From Deltaproteobacteria bacterium (lineage in GTDB: Bacteria; Myxococcota; B64-G9): a stretch of 32,931 nucleotides of DNA. The position numbers and the translations under genes are program-made. The notes below the pieces were generated by a model. The model saw only the letters and a list, made by a program, of their open reading frames with translations, was not told where the DNA came from and did not search any database. This document shows positions 7,467-15,875 of this stretch, piece after piece. Position 1 is the first letter of the stretch. Each line of letters opens with the position of its first letter. The stretch spans positions 1 through 32,931 of the forward strand of contig JAUXGL010000028.1 in NCBI GenBank assembly GCA_030622135.1, given 5' to 3'.

Positions 7467-8954
7467 CTAGACCTCCTGGGGTGGCTCGGCTAGCGGTAAG
7501 CTGACTACGAAGGTGGTGCCGCGGTCCGGTTCGGACTCCACGTCGATGTACCCCTTGTGCGCCTCCACCACCTTCTTGACCAGTGACAAACCCAGCCCCG
7601 AGCCGGTGATGCCCCGGGTGGCCTTCCCCTTGACCCTGAAGAAGCGGTCGAAAATATTCGGGAGATTCTCGGCCGGGATGCCGATGCCCGTATCGGCCAC
7701 CCGGACCTCCGCCAGGCTGCTGCCGATGGCCGAAGAAACCGTCACGCTCCCCTCGGAGGGCGTGTACTTGATTGCGTTGTCGACGATGTTGGTGAAAACA
7801 ACCCGGATTTGATCGCGGTCCGCGTCGATCCACCATTCCTCCGGGGACGGGTTGAACCGGAGGGTGATGCCGCTGCTTTCCGCCCGGGGACCGACGACCT
7901 CGATCACCTCGGCAAGAACCTCGTTGCCGTCGATCGGCTCCAGGCTGAAAGTCAAGGCCCCCGTCTCCATCCTGGAAAGGGCCAACAGATTTTCAATCAG
8001 CTGCAGCTGGTCCTTGATGCGTACGCTGATGCGACCCAGCAGGTGGTCCTTGCGGTCCGCGGCGCCCTGACCGCAGGCATCAATGGCATAAATCATCTGC
8101 TCCACCGAGGCCAGGGGGGCGCGTAGCTCGTGGACCACCATGGTCACGAACTCCGACTTGAGCTGGTCCAGGCGCTTCTCGGGCGTAATGTCTTCGAACA
8201 CGGTCACCGAGCCCACCACCTTCCCGCCGGCCGTCCGCACGGGCGCGCAGCGGGCCCGCAGATAGAGACGCGAAATAGAGCCCGAGGGGAACTCGATGGC
8301 GATGGACATGCCGCTCTCCACCACTTCTTCGATCATTGCGATCGCGTTCTGATCCCGGATTGAAACCGAGAGATGCTTGCCGATGACCGGGTCGGTCTGG
8401 ATGTCCAGCATGCGGATGGCCGCCGGGTTGTGGAGCACCACCACGCCATCGCGATTGGTCACGATGATGGCCTCGTCCATGCAGGCAAAAACCGTCTTCA
8501 GGCGGCTTTGCTCCTTGTCGATGGTTTCCAGATCGATTACGTGCTCCTCCCGGAGCCGTTCCGTCTCGGCCTGCAGCGCGCGCTTTTCGGCGGCACGCTG
8601 AACCACCAGACGGATGTAATCGGGGGTGAAGGGCTTGCCCACGAAATCGAAGGCCCCCTCCCGCATCGCCGACACCGCCTTGGCCACCGTGGCGAATCCG
8701 GTGATAACGATGACCAGGGTATCCGGCCGGTTCTTCTTGATCCATTTCAGCACCGAGAACCCGTCGATGCCCGGCATCATCAGGTCGAGGAGGACTATGT
8801 CGAAACTCGCCCCTTCCAGACAGGCGATGCCCTCGTCACCGTTCTCGGCCTTTTCGATCTCGTAACCCCGGTCGGAAAGGGCCCGCTCGCATCCGTCCCG
8901 GATGACCTTCTCGTCGTCGACCACCAAGACGCGTATGGGTACAGAATCCTGCAT
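7467..8954 (-). CDS. Receiver-PAS-histidine kinase hybrid
   Basis: The 495-residue cytoplasmic protein begins with a receiver domain (about 8-120; acidic DD pocket, phospho-acceptor Asp57, conserved Lys107 in GKP). A PAS domain (about 150-255), a HisKA domain with His275 in the H-box (VVHELRAP), and a HATPase_c domain (DNAIKYTP, DTGIGIP, GSGLGLSLVKK) follow. It lacks membrane segments, so the input is probably a phosphorylated receiver or an internal PAS ligand. GAGGAAAC precedes the ATG. It is the last gene of the metF-hdr-mvhD operon, directly after a stand-alone receiver and nine genes downstream of a PAS kinase. The three likely form one phosphorelay reporting on redox or carbon flux. The final output regulator is not in the window. 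Confidence 0.9.
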   Translation of the reverse strand: MQDSVPIRVLVVDDEKVIRDGCERALSDRGYEIEKAENGDEGIACLEGASFDIVLLDLMMPGIDGFSVLKWIKKNRPDTLVIVITGFATVAKAVSAMREGAFDFVGKPFTPDYIRLVVQRAAEKRALQAETERLREEHVIDLETIDKEQSRLKTVFACMDEAIIVTNRDGVVVLHNPAAIRMLDIQTDPVIGKHLSVSIRDQNAIAMIEEVVESGMSIAIEFPSGSISRLYLRARCAPVRTAGGKVVGSVTVFEDITPEKRLDQLKSEFVTMVVHELRAPLASVEQMIYAIDACGQGAADRKDHLLGRISVRIKDQLQLIENLLALSRMETGALTFSLEPIDGNEVLAEVIEVVGPRAESSGITLRFNPSPEEWWIDADRDQIRVVFTNIVDNAIKYTPSEGSVTVSSAIGSSLAEVRVADTGIGIPAENLPNIFDRFFRVKGKATRGITGSGLGLSLVKKVVEAHKGYIDVESEPDRGTTFVVSLPLAEPPQEV

Positions 8955-8984
8955 GTTTCCTCAGAAACCGTTCCCGTTTTCAGC

Positions 8985-9365
8985 CTACAGCCAATCCCGG
9001 ATGCGCTGGAGCAGCACTTCCGGTTCTACCGGCTTGGGTATGTAGTCCTCGGCGGCGCTCTCCAGCATGTCGCGATGGGTGTATGTGCTGGAGGTAACCC
9101 GCGAGGCCACGGCGGTAAGCAGGATGACGGGTATCTCGGCGGTGGCCGGATCCGCCTTGAGCTTCTTGCAGGCCTCGTGACCGTTCATGACCGGCATCAT
9201 CACGTCCAGGATGATCACGTCGGGCCGGGACTGGGCCACCTTCGAAAGCCCCTCCTGGCCGTCATAGGCCACGTCCACCTCGAAACCGCCATCCTCGATC
9301 ACCGACTTCACCGCGTCCACGAAATCGGGATCATCGTCTACAACCAGTACTCTCTTTTTGCTCAT
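8985..9365 (-). CDS. Stand-alone response-regulator receiver domain (CheY-like)
   Basis: The 126-residue protein is one receiver domain: acidic DDD triad (10-12), phospho-acceptor Asp54 in ILDVMMP, a Thr in LLTA, and a Lys in the terminal YIPKP. It has no DNA-binding or enzymatic output domain, so it probably passes phosphate or binds a partner protein. The start is the ATG at 9363-9365, behind a GGGAGGAT ribosome site; a longer in-frame version would run back into metF and is rejected. It lies between metF copy 2 and the receiver-PAS-kinase gene. Confidence 0.9.
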   Translation of the reverse strand: MSKKRVLVVDDDPDFVDAVKSVIEDGGFEVDVAYDGQEGLSKVAQSRPDVIILDVMMPVMNGHEACKKLKADPATAEIPVILLTAVASRVTSSTYTHRDMLESAAEDYIPKPVEPEVLLQRIRDWL

Positions 9366-9388
9366 GATAAATCCTCCCAGGCTGTTTT

Positions 9389-10312
9389 TTAAACCTGCGG
9401 TCTTGGTAACAATCCGGATTTCTTTGCGATCTCCGGCACTTTTCGTTCCCATTCGATGGCCATGATGTGGACCCCGCGCACTCCCTCGACCTGGCGGAGT
9501 CGTAAGATGGCCTCCACGGCCATGTCGATGCCTTTCTGGGCCTGCTCCTCCTTGGGCACGGCCGCAATCCTTTTTATCACTTCATCGGGGATGTCCATCC
9601 CCGCCACGTTCTTCTTCATGAACTTGGCCATGCCCGCGGACTTCAGCGGCGTCACCCCGGCCAGGATGGCGGTCTGCTCGTGCAAGCCCCGGTTGCGCAC
9701 GTCTTGCATGTACCGCTCGAACTTCTCCAGGTTGTAGATGCACTGGGTCTGGATGAAATCGGCTCCGGCGGCCACCTTCAAGGCCAGGCGCGAGACCCGG
9801 ATCTCGTAGGGATCCGCGAAGGGATTGGCGGCGCAACCGATGAAAAACTTGGGCGGCCCCTTGACTTCCTTCCCGGAGGGGAACTTGCCGTCGTCGCGCA
9901 GCATCTTCGCCAGTTGGAGTAACTGGATGGAGTCGATGTCGTGCACGTTCTTGGCCTGCGAATCGTCGCCGAAGGCCTGATGGTCGCCCGAAAGACACAG
10001 CAGGTTATGGATCCCCAGGCTGGAAGCACCCAGCAGATCGGATTGCAGGGCGATGCGGTTGCGGTCGCGGGTCACCATCTGCATCAGCGGCTCGACGCCG
10101 GCCGCCTGCAGATGCAGGCAACCGGCGATGGAGCTCATTCGCACCACCGATGTCTGGTTGTCGGTCACGTTGCAGGCGTCCACGTTGTCCTTGACGTGAA
10201 CCGACTTCTTGCGCATGGGCTCCGGGTCCGCGCCGCGCGGCGGCCCGCACTCCGCCGTTACGGCAAAGTGACCCGCCGCCAGCACCTTCTCGAGATTGCT
10301 GCCGGCCTTCAT
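9389..10312 (-). CDS. metF: Methylenetetrahydrofolate reductase, MetF (copy 2)
   Basis: This 307-residue MetF has catalytic Glu21 (ECGPPRG), VDACNVTDNQ, RDRNR, LCLSGDHQ, GCAANPF and GADFIQTQ motifs. It is collinear with copy 1 (2590-3576) but ends at LPRPQV without a repeat tail. Its ATG overlaps the metV stop (TAATG). Gene order hdrC-hdrB-hdrA-mvhD-metV-metF matches the acetogen arrangement in which MetF, MetV, HdrABC and MvhD are thought to form one complex. There, NADH-dependent methylene-THF reduction may be coupled to a low-potential second acceptor by flavin-based bifurcation. That coupling is inferred here from context. Confidence 0.93.
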   Translation of the reverse strand: MKAGSNLEKVLAAGHFAVTAECGPPRGADPEPMRKKSVHVKDNVDACNVTDNQTSVVRMSSIAGCLHLQAAGVEPLMQMVTRDRNRIALQSDLLGASSLGIHNLLCLSGDHQAFGDDSQAKNVHDIDSIQLLQLAKMLRDDGKFPSGKEVKGPPKFFIGCAANPFADPYEIRVSRLALKVAAGADFIQTQCIYNLEKFERYMQDVRNRGLHEQTAILAGVTPLKSAGMAKFMKKNVAGMDIPDEVIKRIAAVPKEEQAQKGIDMAVEAILRLRQVEGVRGVHIMAIEWERKVPEIAKKSGLLPRPQV

Positions 10313-10977
10313 TAGATGAGATCCTCCCTGACAATCCGCCGGGGCCCGCCGTCCCGGCTGGTCTTCCAGCTCTTCATTGGCCGCAGCTTCTCGTAGAGAT
10401 CCAGGCGGCCCAGGGCCTTGAGCCGGTCTATGATTAACTGCCAGCCGCAGGGAACCTCCTTGTCGATCTCGCAGTGTCCCTCGACCGATCCACCGCAGGG
10501 ACCGTGGAAGAGGCTCTTGGAGCAGCGGGTCACCGGGCAAATTCCGCCGGTCAGGTGCAGCACGCAGTCGCCGCAGGCCTGGCAACGCTCGGACCACTCG
10601 CCTTGCTTTTCGGTAACCCCGATGAAACCGGTGTTGATCCCCGGCAGCAGCGGGGTCTTGGAGAAATGCTCGGCCAGAAACTGCACTCCCGCGCCGCAGG
10701 CGATGGACACCACCGCCTGGTAGTCTCCCACGTAGGGGCGCATCAACTCCACGTACTCCGGGTCGCACTGGCGCTCCAGGGTCACCTCGCGGATCTCCAC
10801 CGGGCGCCCCTGGGCCTCGCGGGCCAGGCGTAGCGCCGAGGCGAGAATCTGCACTTCCTTCTCCCCGCCCGCCCGGCAGACGGTCACGCACCCGTTGCAG
10901 CCGGCGACGATCAGCTTATCGAAGGGCTCGATCATCGAAAGGACTTCTTCTATCGGTTTCGCGTTGCCAACGATCAT
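10312..10977 (-). CDS. metV: MetV-type methylenetetrahydrofolate reductase partner (copy 2)
   Basis: This 221-residue MetV homologue has the CxxCxxxC group at about 26-33, then CQACGDC, CPVTRC and GPCGG segments. It is closely similar to the copy at 771-1445. In the family it binds MetF and carries Fe-S cluster(s) and/or zinc for electron delivery. The ATG overlaps the mvhD stop (ATGA), and its own stop overlaps the metF start (TAATG), so mvhD, metV and metF are translationally coupled. It probably docks MetF onto the Hdr-Mvh module. Confidence 0.92.
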   Translation of the reverse strand: MIVGNAKPIEEVLSMIEPFDKLIVAGCNGCVTVCRAGGEKEVQILASALRLAREAQGRPVEIREVTLERQCDPEYVELMRPYVGDYQAVVSIACGAGVQFLAEHFSKTPLLPGINTGFIGVTEKQGEWSERCQACGDCVLHLTGGICPVTRCSKSLFHGPCGGSVEGHCEIDKEVPCGWQLIIDRLKALGRLDLYEKLRPMKSWKTSRDGGPRRIVREDLI

Positions 10978-11405
10978 TTCTTCGGTCCTTTCCGAACCAC
11001 GTTGATGGGACTGGGCCCGAGCCCGCGGACGTGCTCGGTCATCTCGTTGGCGAAGGCGGCGAAATTGACGCCCTCGCCGGCCGAGAGGTTGTACATGCGC
11101 ACGCGTTGCCCTCCGATCCCGATCTTCTCCAGGATGTCCGCCACCCGCGCCACCCGGCGCCGGGCCTGGATGTTTCCCACAAGGTAATGACAGTCGCCCT
11201 CCATACAACCCACCACCATGACGCCGTCGGCCCCGCTCTCGAAGGCCTTCAGCACCAGTATCTCTTCCACCCTCCCCGTGCAGGGCACCAGCACGATGCT
11301 GGTGCCGTCGGGGTAATCGCGTCGCTCCGAACCTGCCAGGTCGGCCGCCTCGTATCCTCAATACCGGCAGCAGAAAATGACCAGGTTTGGATGAAACTCT
11401 CCCAT
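10974..11405 (-). CDS. mvhD: MvhD/FlpD-type Fe-S subunit, probable selenoprotein (in-frame TGA at codon 16)
   Basis: The frame begins at the ATG at 11403-11405, directly after the hdrA stop (TAAATG), with GGAGG inside the hdrA end. It reads MGEFHPNLVIFCCRY, TGA, GYEAADLAG and then continues as a normal MvhD, with PCTGRV (C42) and GCMEGDCHY (C67, C72). The TGA replaces the Cys of the conserved N-terminal cysteine group. Methanogen VhuD is a known selenoprotein of this family, so selenocysteine is the best reading. Without readthrough the protein would be 15 residues. MvhD is the [2Fe-2S] subunit that passes electrons to or from HdrA. Length with Sec: 143 residues. Neighbours: hdrA upstream and metV overlapping (ATGA). 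Confidence 0.88.
11327..11344 (-). promoter_or_regulatory. Candidate bacterial SECIS stem-loop
   Basis: In the mvhD message, nucleotides 14-31 after the UGA form a 7-bp stem (CCGACCU with AGG-U-UCGG) with a single bulged U and a GGC loop. Position and a bulged U fit bacterial SECIS elements, which sit just downstream of the codon. The loop is small, and the bulge is on the 3' arm rather than the 5' arm of the E. coli element, so this is only a candidate. Confidence 0.45.
11358..11360 (-). other. In-frame TGA, probable selenocysteine codon of mvhD
   Basis: The TGA follows FCCRY and precedes GYEAADLAG in an otherwise intact MvhD frame. It falls where homologues carry a cluster-binding Cys or Sec. 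Frame, homology and operon position before and after are undisturbed, which argues against a random nonsense mutation. Confidence 0.82.
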
Positions 11406-14400
11406 TTAAACTACCTCCATACGCTCTAGGGCTGAGAGCTTGGCTACGAGTTGCAAATCGCTGTAGTGCCCCAGGGTGATGGCCTTGGCCGGGCACTCGG
11501 CCGCGCAGATGCCGCAACCCTGGCACATTGCCGGGTTGATCTCCGCGGTGTGTTCCTCGTTTATAAACGGAACTGTGTACGGGCAAGCCCGCACGCAGGT
11601 CAGGCACACGGCACACTTCTCCGGGTCCACCCGGGAGACGATCCCGGACGCGCGCAGCTTGCGCCGGGACAGGATGGTGGCCGCTCGGGCCACCGCCGCC
11701 GAGGCCTGGGCGATGGTCTCCGGGATGCTCTTGGGCCCGTGGGCCATGCCGGCGAGGAACAACCCCTCACCGGCGACGTCCACCGGCCGCAGCTTGGCAT
11801 GCGCCTCCATGAAGAAGCCGTTGTCGTCCCTCTGGGCGTGCAGCATAATGCCAAGCTCCTCCACGTCGTCGGCCGTAACGCCGGTGGAAAGAACCAGCAG
11901 ATCCGGCCGCAGCTCCACCCGCCTGCGGATGGAGGAATCCGTCAGGGCCACCTCGATCCCCTCCCGGCCCGTGTCCACCCGCAATGGGTTGGTCTCCGGG
12001 TCATAACGGATGAAGTTCACCCCCGCCAACCGCGCGGCACGGTACTGGATCTCCCCGAGCCCGTAGCTGCGAATGTCCCGGTAGAGGATGTCCACCCGCG
12101 CGTCGTGGAAGCGGCGCTTGAACGCGAGAGCGTTCTTGATGGCCTGGTTGCAGCAAACCCGCGAGCAGTAGGGCAGCGGATCTCCGCGGGATCCGGCGCA
12201 CTGGATCATCACCACATGGGAAAAGCGCAGGCCCAGGCCGAGCCGATCGTACAACCGCTGCTCGAACTCCGTCTGGGTCCAGACATTCTCGTGTTCGGAA
12301 AGCCCGAAGATGCTCGGCCGGGCCTCTTTGCCGCCGGTGGCCACCAAGACGGCCCCGTGCTTGAGTATGCGCGAGCCTCCCGCCGGCGTCATGATCTCCG
12401 TCTCGAAGTTGCCGACGTAACCGCTGTGCTCGACTACCTGCGAAGCGGCAAACACCCGGATTTTGTGATGCTCAATCACCTCCCCTACCAGTTTGCGCAG
12501 GAAGTCGCCCACGCTATCGCCGCGGGACGTCCGGCGCAGGTTCTTCAGGTTGCCGCCCAGTTCGGCCTCCTTCTCCACCAAGAAAACCTCAAACCCCTGG
12601 CGGGCCGCCACCAGAGCCGCGGTCATCCCGGCCAGGCCACCGCCGATCACCAGCAGGCCGGGGTTGACCTCGAACTCGCGCTCCTGAAGGGGCCGGGCCC
12701 AAGACACGTTGGCCACGGTCATGCGCACGAGCCGCTTGGCCTTCTCGGTGGCCCTCCGGTGGTCTAATCGGTGCACCCAGCTACACTGGTCGCGGATGTT
12801 GGCCATGACGAAAAAGTACTTGTTCAACCCGACCTGGGAGAGGGTCTGCATAAACAGCGGCTCGTGCGTACGCGGTGAGCAGGAGGCCACCACGACGCGG
12901 TTGAGTCCCTGCTCCAGGATGATCTCGCGCATCTTCTCCTGGCTGTCCTGGGAGCAGGTGTAAAGAACATGGTCGGCGTAGACCACACCGGGAAGGCTCC
13001 GTGCGTATTCGGTCACCGCGACAACGTCCACGATGGCGGCAATGTTGATGCCGCAGTGGCAAACGAAAACACCGATCCGGAGCGGATCGTCCTCGGGTAT
13101 GCTTCTCTCCGGCGGAAGCACCTCCTCGACGACCAGGGATCCCCGCGACACAGAGAGATCGGTTGCGGCCTCCCCCGCGGCCCCGCTGGCCTCGCTCACC
13201 GTCTCGGGGATGTCCTTGGGCTCGTTGAACACACCGCAGACGAACACGCCGGGTCGGCTGGAAACCAGGGGCCTGAGCGCCTTCGTCCGGGCGAAACCAA
13301 ACTCGTCCAGGTCCACATCCAGGCGCCTGGCCAGGTCCCGAACCTCCGCGGATATCTGCAGCCCCACCGAGAGCACCACCAGGTCGAACTCCGCGTCGAT
13401 GCGCCGCCCGGATTCGTCCACGTAGCGAAGCTCCAGGTTCCCGGTGATTGGATCCTCGAACACCCGGCTTACCATGGCCCTCACATAGCGCACACCGTGA
13501 TGCTCCCGCGCCCGCTCGACATACTCGTCGAAGCCCTTCCCGAAGGCGCGCAGGTCGATATAGAAGATGGTGGACTCTATGCGCTCATCGTGCTCCCTGG
13601 CGATGAGGGCCTCCTTGGTGGCGTACATGCAACAGACCGATGAGCAGTAGTCGCGGTTGCAGGAGTGATCCCGCGAGCCCACGCACTGGATCCAGGCGAT
13701 GCGCCGGGGTGCGGCGCCATCCGAGGGCCGGCGAACGTGGCCTTCCGTCGGACCGGAGGCGGAAAGCAGGCGCTCGAACTCGATACTGGTAATCACGTTT
13801 TGGCAGCGGCCGTAGCCGAACTCGGGGCGTACCTGCGGAGGAATCACCTCGAATCCCGGCGCCAGGATCAACGAGCCGACGTCCACCTCCCTGGTCGTGG
13901 CGACCTGCCGGTGATCGATGGCACCGGCCGCACAGGCTTCCACGCACTGGTAGCACTCGCAGCATACCCCGCAGGACAGGCAGCGCCTCGCCTCGGCCAC
14001 CGCCTGCTCCTCGGTCAGGCACTGCTCGACCTCCTCCTGGCTGTTTTTGCGCACCTCGGGATCGAGCATCTCGGGACGCCGCCGGGGCTCCTTCTTCAAA
14101 TCCTCCGTCCGCACCCGGGCAACCGGGGGGTTCGAGGGCCGCCCGGCGCGAAGATCCCCGCCGCTCAGGTAACGGTCGATGGAGACGGCCGCCTCCCTCC
14201 CCGCGGCGATGGCCTCGATCGCGGTGGCCGGGCCGGTGGCCAGATCCCCGCCGGCAAACACGCCCGGCAGGACGGTCTCGAACGTGACCGGATCGAAAAC
14301 CAGCCAGCCGCGCCGATCCGAGGAAGCCGAGCGCCGGCGCTCCGCCTCCGGCAACCAGTCCAACTCCGCCCGCTGACCGATGGCCACGATCAGCGTATCC

Positions 14401-15872
14401 ACCCGCAGGACCGTCTCGGAACCCTGGATGGGAACGGGTCGCCGCCGGCCGCTCCGATCCGGCTCGCCGAGCTCCATCCCGATGTATTCCAGCCGCGTAA
14501 GCTTGCCGTTCTCTCCCCGGCACCGGGTCGGAGCGGCCAGAAGGTGAACCCGGACGCCTTCTTCCTCGGCCGCCTCAACCTCGTGGGCCAGGGCGGGCAT
14601 CTCCTTGCGCGAGCGACGGTAAAGAATGGTCACCTCCAGAGCTCCCAGGCGCAGGGCGGTCCGAGCGGCGTCGACGGCCGTATTTCCTCCGCCGACCACC
14701 ACCACCTTCTCGCCCACGGGGGTCGGCCTACCCAACTGAGCGCCGGCGAGAAATTCGGTTCCCACCAGAACACCTTCGAGATCGTCCCCGGGTACCTGCA
14801 TCCTCGCGTTGGCCCATGCACCGGTAGCCAGATACACGGCCCGGTAACCTTCCGATTTCAGCATGTCGATGGTGAAATCCCGCATGAATCTCTGGTTCGT
14901 CCGGACGCTTATGCCCAGATCCAGGATTCCCTTGATCTCGCGGTCCAGGACATCCCGGGGAAGCCGGTACGCCGGGATGCCGTAACGCAGCATGCCGCCC
15001 GGCCTGGGCATGGCCTCGAAGACCGTAACCCGGTAACCCGAAAGCCGCAGGAAGTAGGCCGCGGTCAGCCCGCTGGGCCCGCCCCCGACCACGGCCACCC
15101 GCTCCTCGCGATCCGCCCCGGGCTCGGGCAGCCGGGGCGGGCCGTGCCGAAGCTCGTAGTCCGCGGCGAACCGCTTCAGCTCGCGAATGGCCACGGGCTC
15201 GTCCACCTGGGCGCGGCTGCACGCCTGCTCGCAGGGATGCGTGCAGACGCGGCCGCAGACCGACGGAAAGGGATTGTTGCGTCGGATGAGGGCCAGCGCC
15301 TCCGCGAAGCGTCCCGCGGCGATGAGCGCCACGTATCCCTGCACGCTGATGTGGGCGGGGCAGCCCTCCTTGCACGGCGCCCGGCCGGCCTTGTCGATGG
15401 CATAGGCGCCGGGGATGGCCTGGGCGTACTGCTTGTAGATGGCCCGGCGGGCGCTCATGCCCAGGTTGTACTCGTCGCGGATCTCGACGGGGCACTTGTC
15501 CACGCACTCGCCGCAGCCGGTGCACTTGTCCACCAGAACGAAGCGCGGTCCCCCGGTCAGCTGGGCCCGGAAATGCCCCACGGATCCGGTGAGCGACTCC
15601 AGCCGGGTCTGGGTAAGGATCTCGATGTTCTTGTGACGACCGACCTCCACGAGCTTCGGCGATACGATGCACATGGCACAGTCGTTGGTGGGGAAGGTCT
15701 TGTCCAACTGCGCCATCTTCCCTCCGATGGCCGTCTGCTCCTCCACCAGGTAGACTTTGAACCCCGAGTTGGCCAGATCCAGGGAGGCCTGCATTCCGCC
15801 GATGCCCCCGCCGACGACCATGACGGCGCCGACCGGCGCCGGGCTACCTGTATTTTTGCCGGCGTTGCTCAT
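11406..15872 (-). CDS. hdrA: Giant HdrA-like flavoprotein: two HdrA halves with inserted GltD/NfnB-like NAD(P)H domain
   Basis: The 1488-residue protein has, in order: an HdrA Rossmann/FAD start (VVGGGIGGMQ, about 20) with NDCAMC; a ferredoxin motif CTGCGECVDKCP (about 117-128); a GltD-type Fe-S and FAD/NAD(P)H reductase region (CKEGCP, VVGGGPSGLTAAYF, VVVVGGGNTAVDAA, GVFAGGDLATGPA; about 160-580); a Cys-rich cluster (CLSCGVCCECYQC); the rest of HdrA with CNRDYCSSVCC; a second HdrA unit from about 930 (FVCHCGINI, VIGGGLAGM, YCSRVCC); and two C-terminal [4Fe-4S] motifs. HdrA is the flavin-bifurcating core of Hdr complexes. The inserted domain suggests direct NAD(P)H use by the complex. It lies between hdrB and mvhD. 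Confidence 0.92.
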   Translation of the reverse strand: MSNAGKNTGSPAPVGAVMVVGGGIGGMQASLDLANSGFKVYLVEEQTAIGGKMAQLDKTFPTNDCAMCIVSPKLVEVGRHKNIEILTQTRLESLTGSVGHFRAQLTGGPRFVLVDKCTGCGECVDKCPVEIRDEYNLGMSARRAIYKQYAQAIPGAYAIDKAGRAPCKEGCPAHISVQGYVALIAAGRFAEALALIRRNNPFPSVCGRVCTHPCEQACSRAQVDEPVAIRELKRFAADYELRHGPPRLPEPGADREERVAVVGGGPSGLTAAYFLRLSGYRVTVFEAMPRPGGMLRYGIPAYRLPRDVLDREIKGILDLGISVRTNQRFMRDFTIDMLKSEGYRAVYLATGAWANARMQVPGDDLEGVLVGTEFLAGAQLGRPTPVGEKVVVVGGGNTAVDAARTALRLGALEVTILYRRSRKEMPALAHEVEAAEEEGVRVHLLAAPTRCRGENGKLTRLEYIGMELGEPDRSGRRRPVPIQGSETVLRVDTLIVAIGQRAELDWLPEAERRRSASSDRRGWLVFDPVTFETVLPGVFAGGDLATGPATAIEAIAAGREAAVSIDRYLSGGDLRAGRPSNPPVARVRTEDLKKEPRRRPEMLDPEVRKNSQEEVEQCLTEEQAVAEARRCLSCGVCCECYQCVEACAAGAIDHRQVATTREVDVGSLILAPGFEVIPPQVRPEFGYGRCQNVITSIEFERLLSASGPTEGHVRRPSDGAAPRRIAWIQCVGSRDHSCNRDYCSSVCCMYATKEALIAREHDERIESTIFYIDLRAFGKGFDEYVERAREHHGVRYVRAMVSRVFEDPITGNLELRYVDESGRRIDAEFDLVVLSVGLQISAEVRDLARRLDVDLDEFGFARTKALRPLVSSRPGVFVCGVFNEPKDIPETVSEASGAAGEAATDLSVSRGSLVVEEVLPPERSIPEDDPLRIGVFVCHCGINIAAIVDVVAVTEYARSLPGVVYADHVLYTCSQDSQEKMREIILEQGLNRVVVASCSPRTHEPLFMQTLSQVGLNKYFFVMANIRDQCSWVHRLDHRRATEKAKRLVRMTVANVSWARPLQEREFEVNPGLLVIGGGLAGMTAALVAARQGFEVFLVEKEAELGGNLKNLRRTSRGDSVGDFLRKLVGEVIEHHKIRVFAASQVVEHSGYVGNFETEIMTPAGGSRILKHGAVLVATGGKEARPSIFGLSEHENVWTQTEFEQRLYDRLGLGLRFSHVVMIQCAGSRGDPLPYCSRVCCNQAIKNALAFKRRFHDARVDILYRDIRSYGLGEIQYRAARLAGVNFIRYDPETNPLRVDTGREGIEVALTDSSIRRRVELRPDLLVLSTGVTADDVEELGIMLHAQRDDNGFFMEAHAKLRPVDVAGEGLFLAGMAHGPKSIPETIAQASAAVARAATILSRRKLRASGIVSRVDPEKCAVCLTCVRACPYTVPFINEEHTAEINPAMCQGCGICAAECPAKAITLGHYSDLQLVAKLSALERMEVV

Positions 15873-15875
15873 CTC

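Noticed and set aside
10974-11294. Short mvhD starting after the TGA
   Set aside because: It lacks the conserved N-terminal cysteine group and a ribosome site; the upstream frame through the TGA has both.
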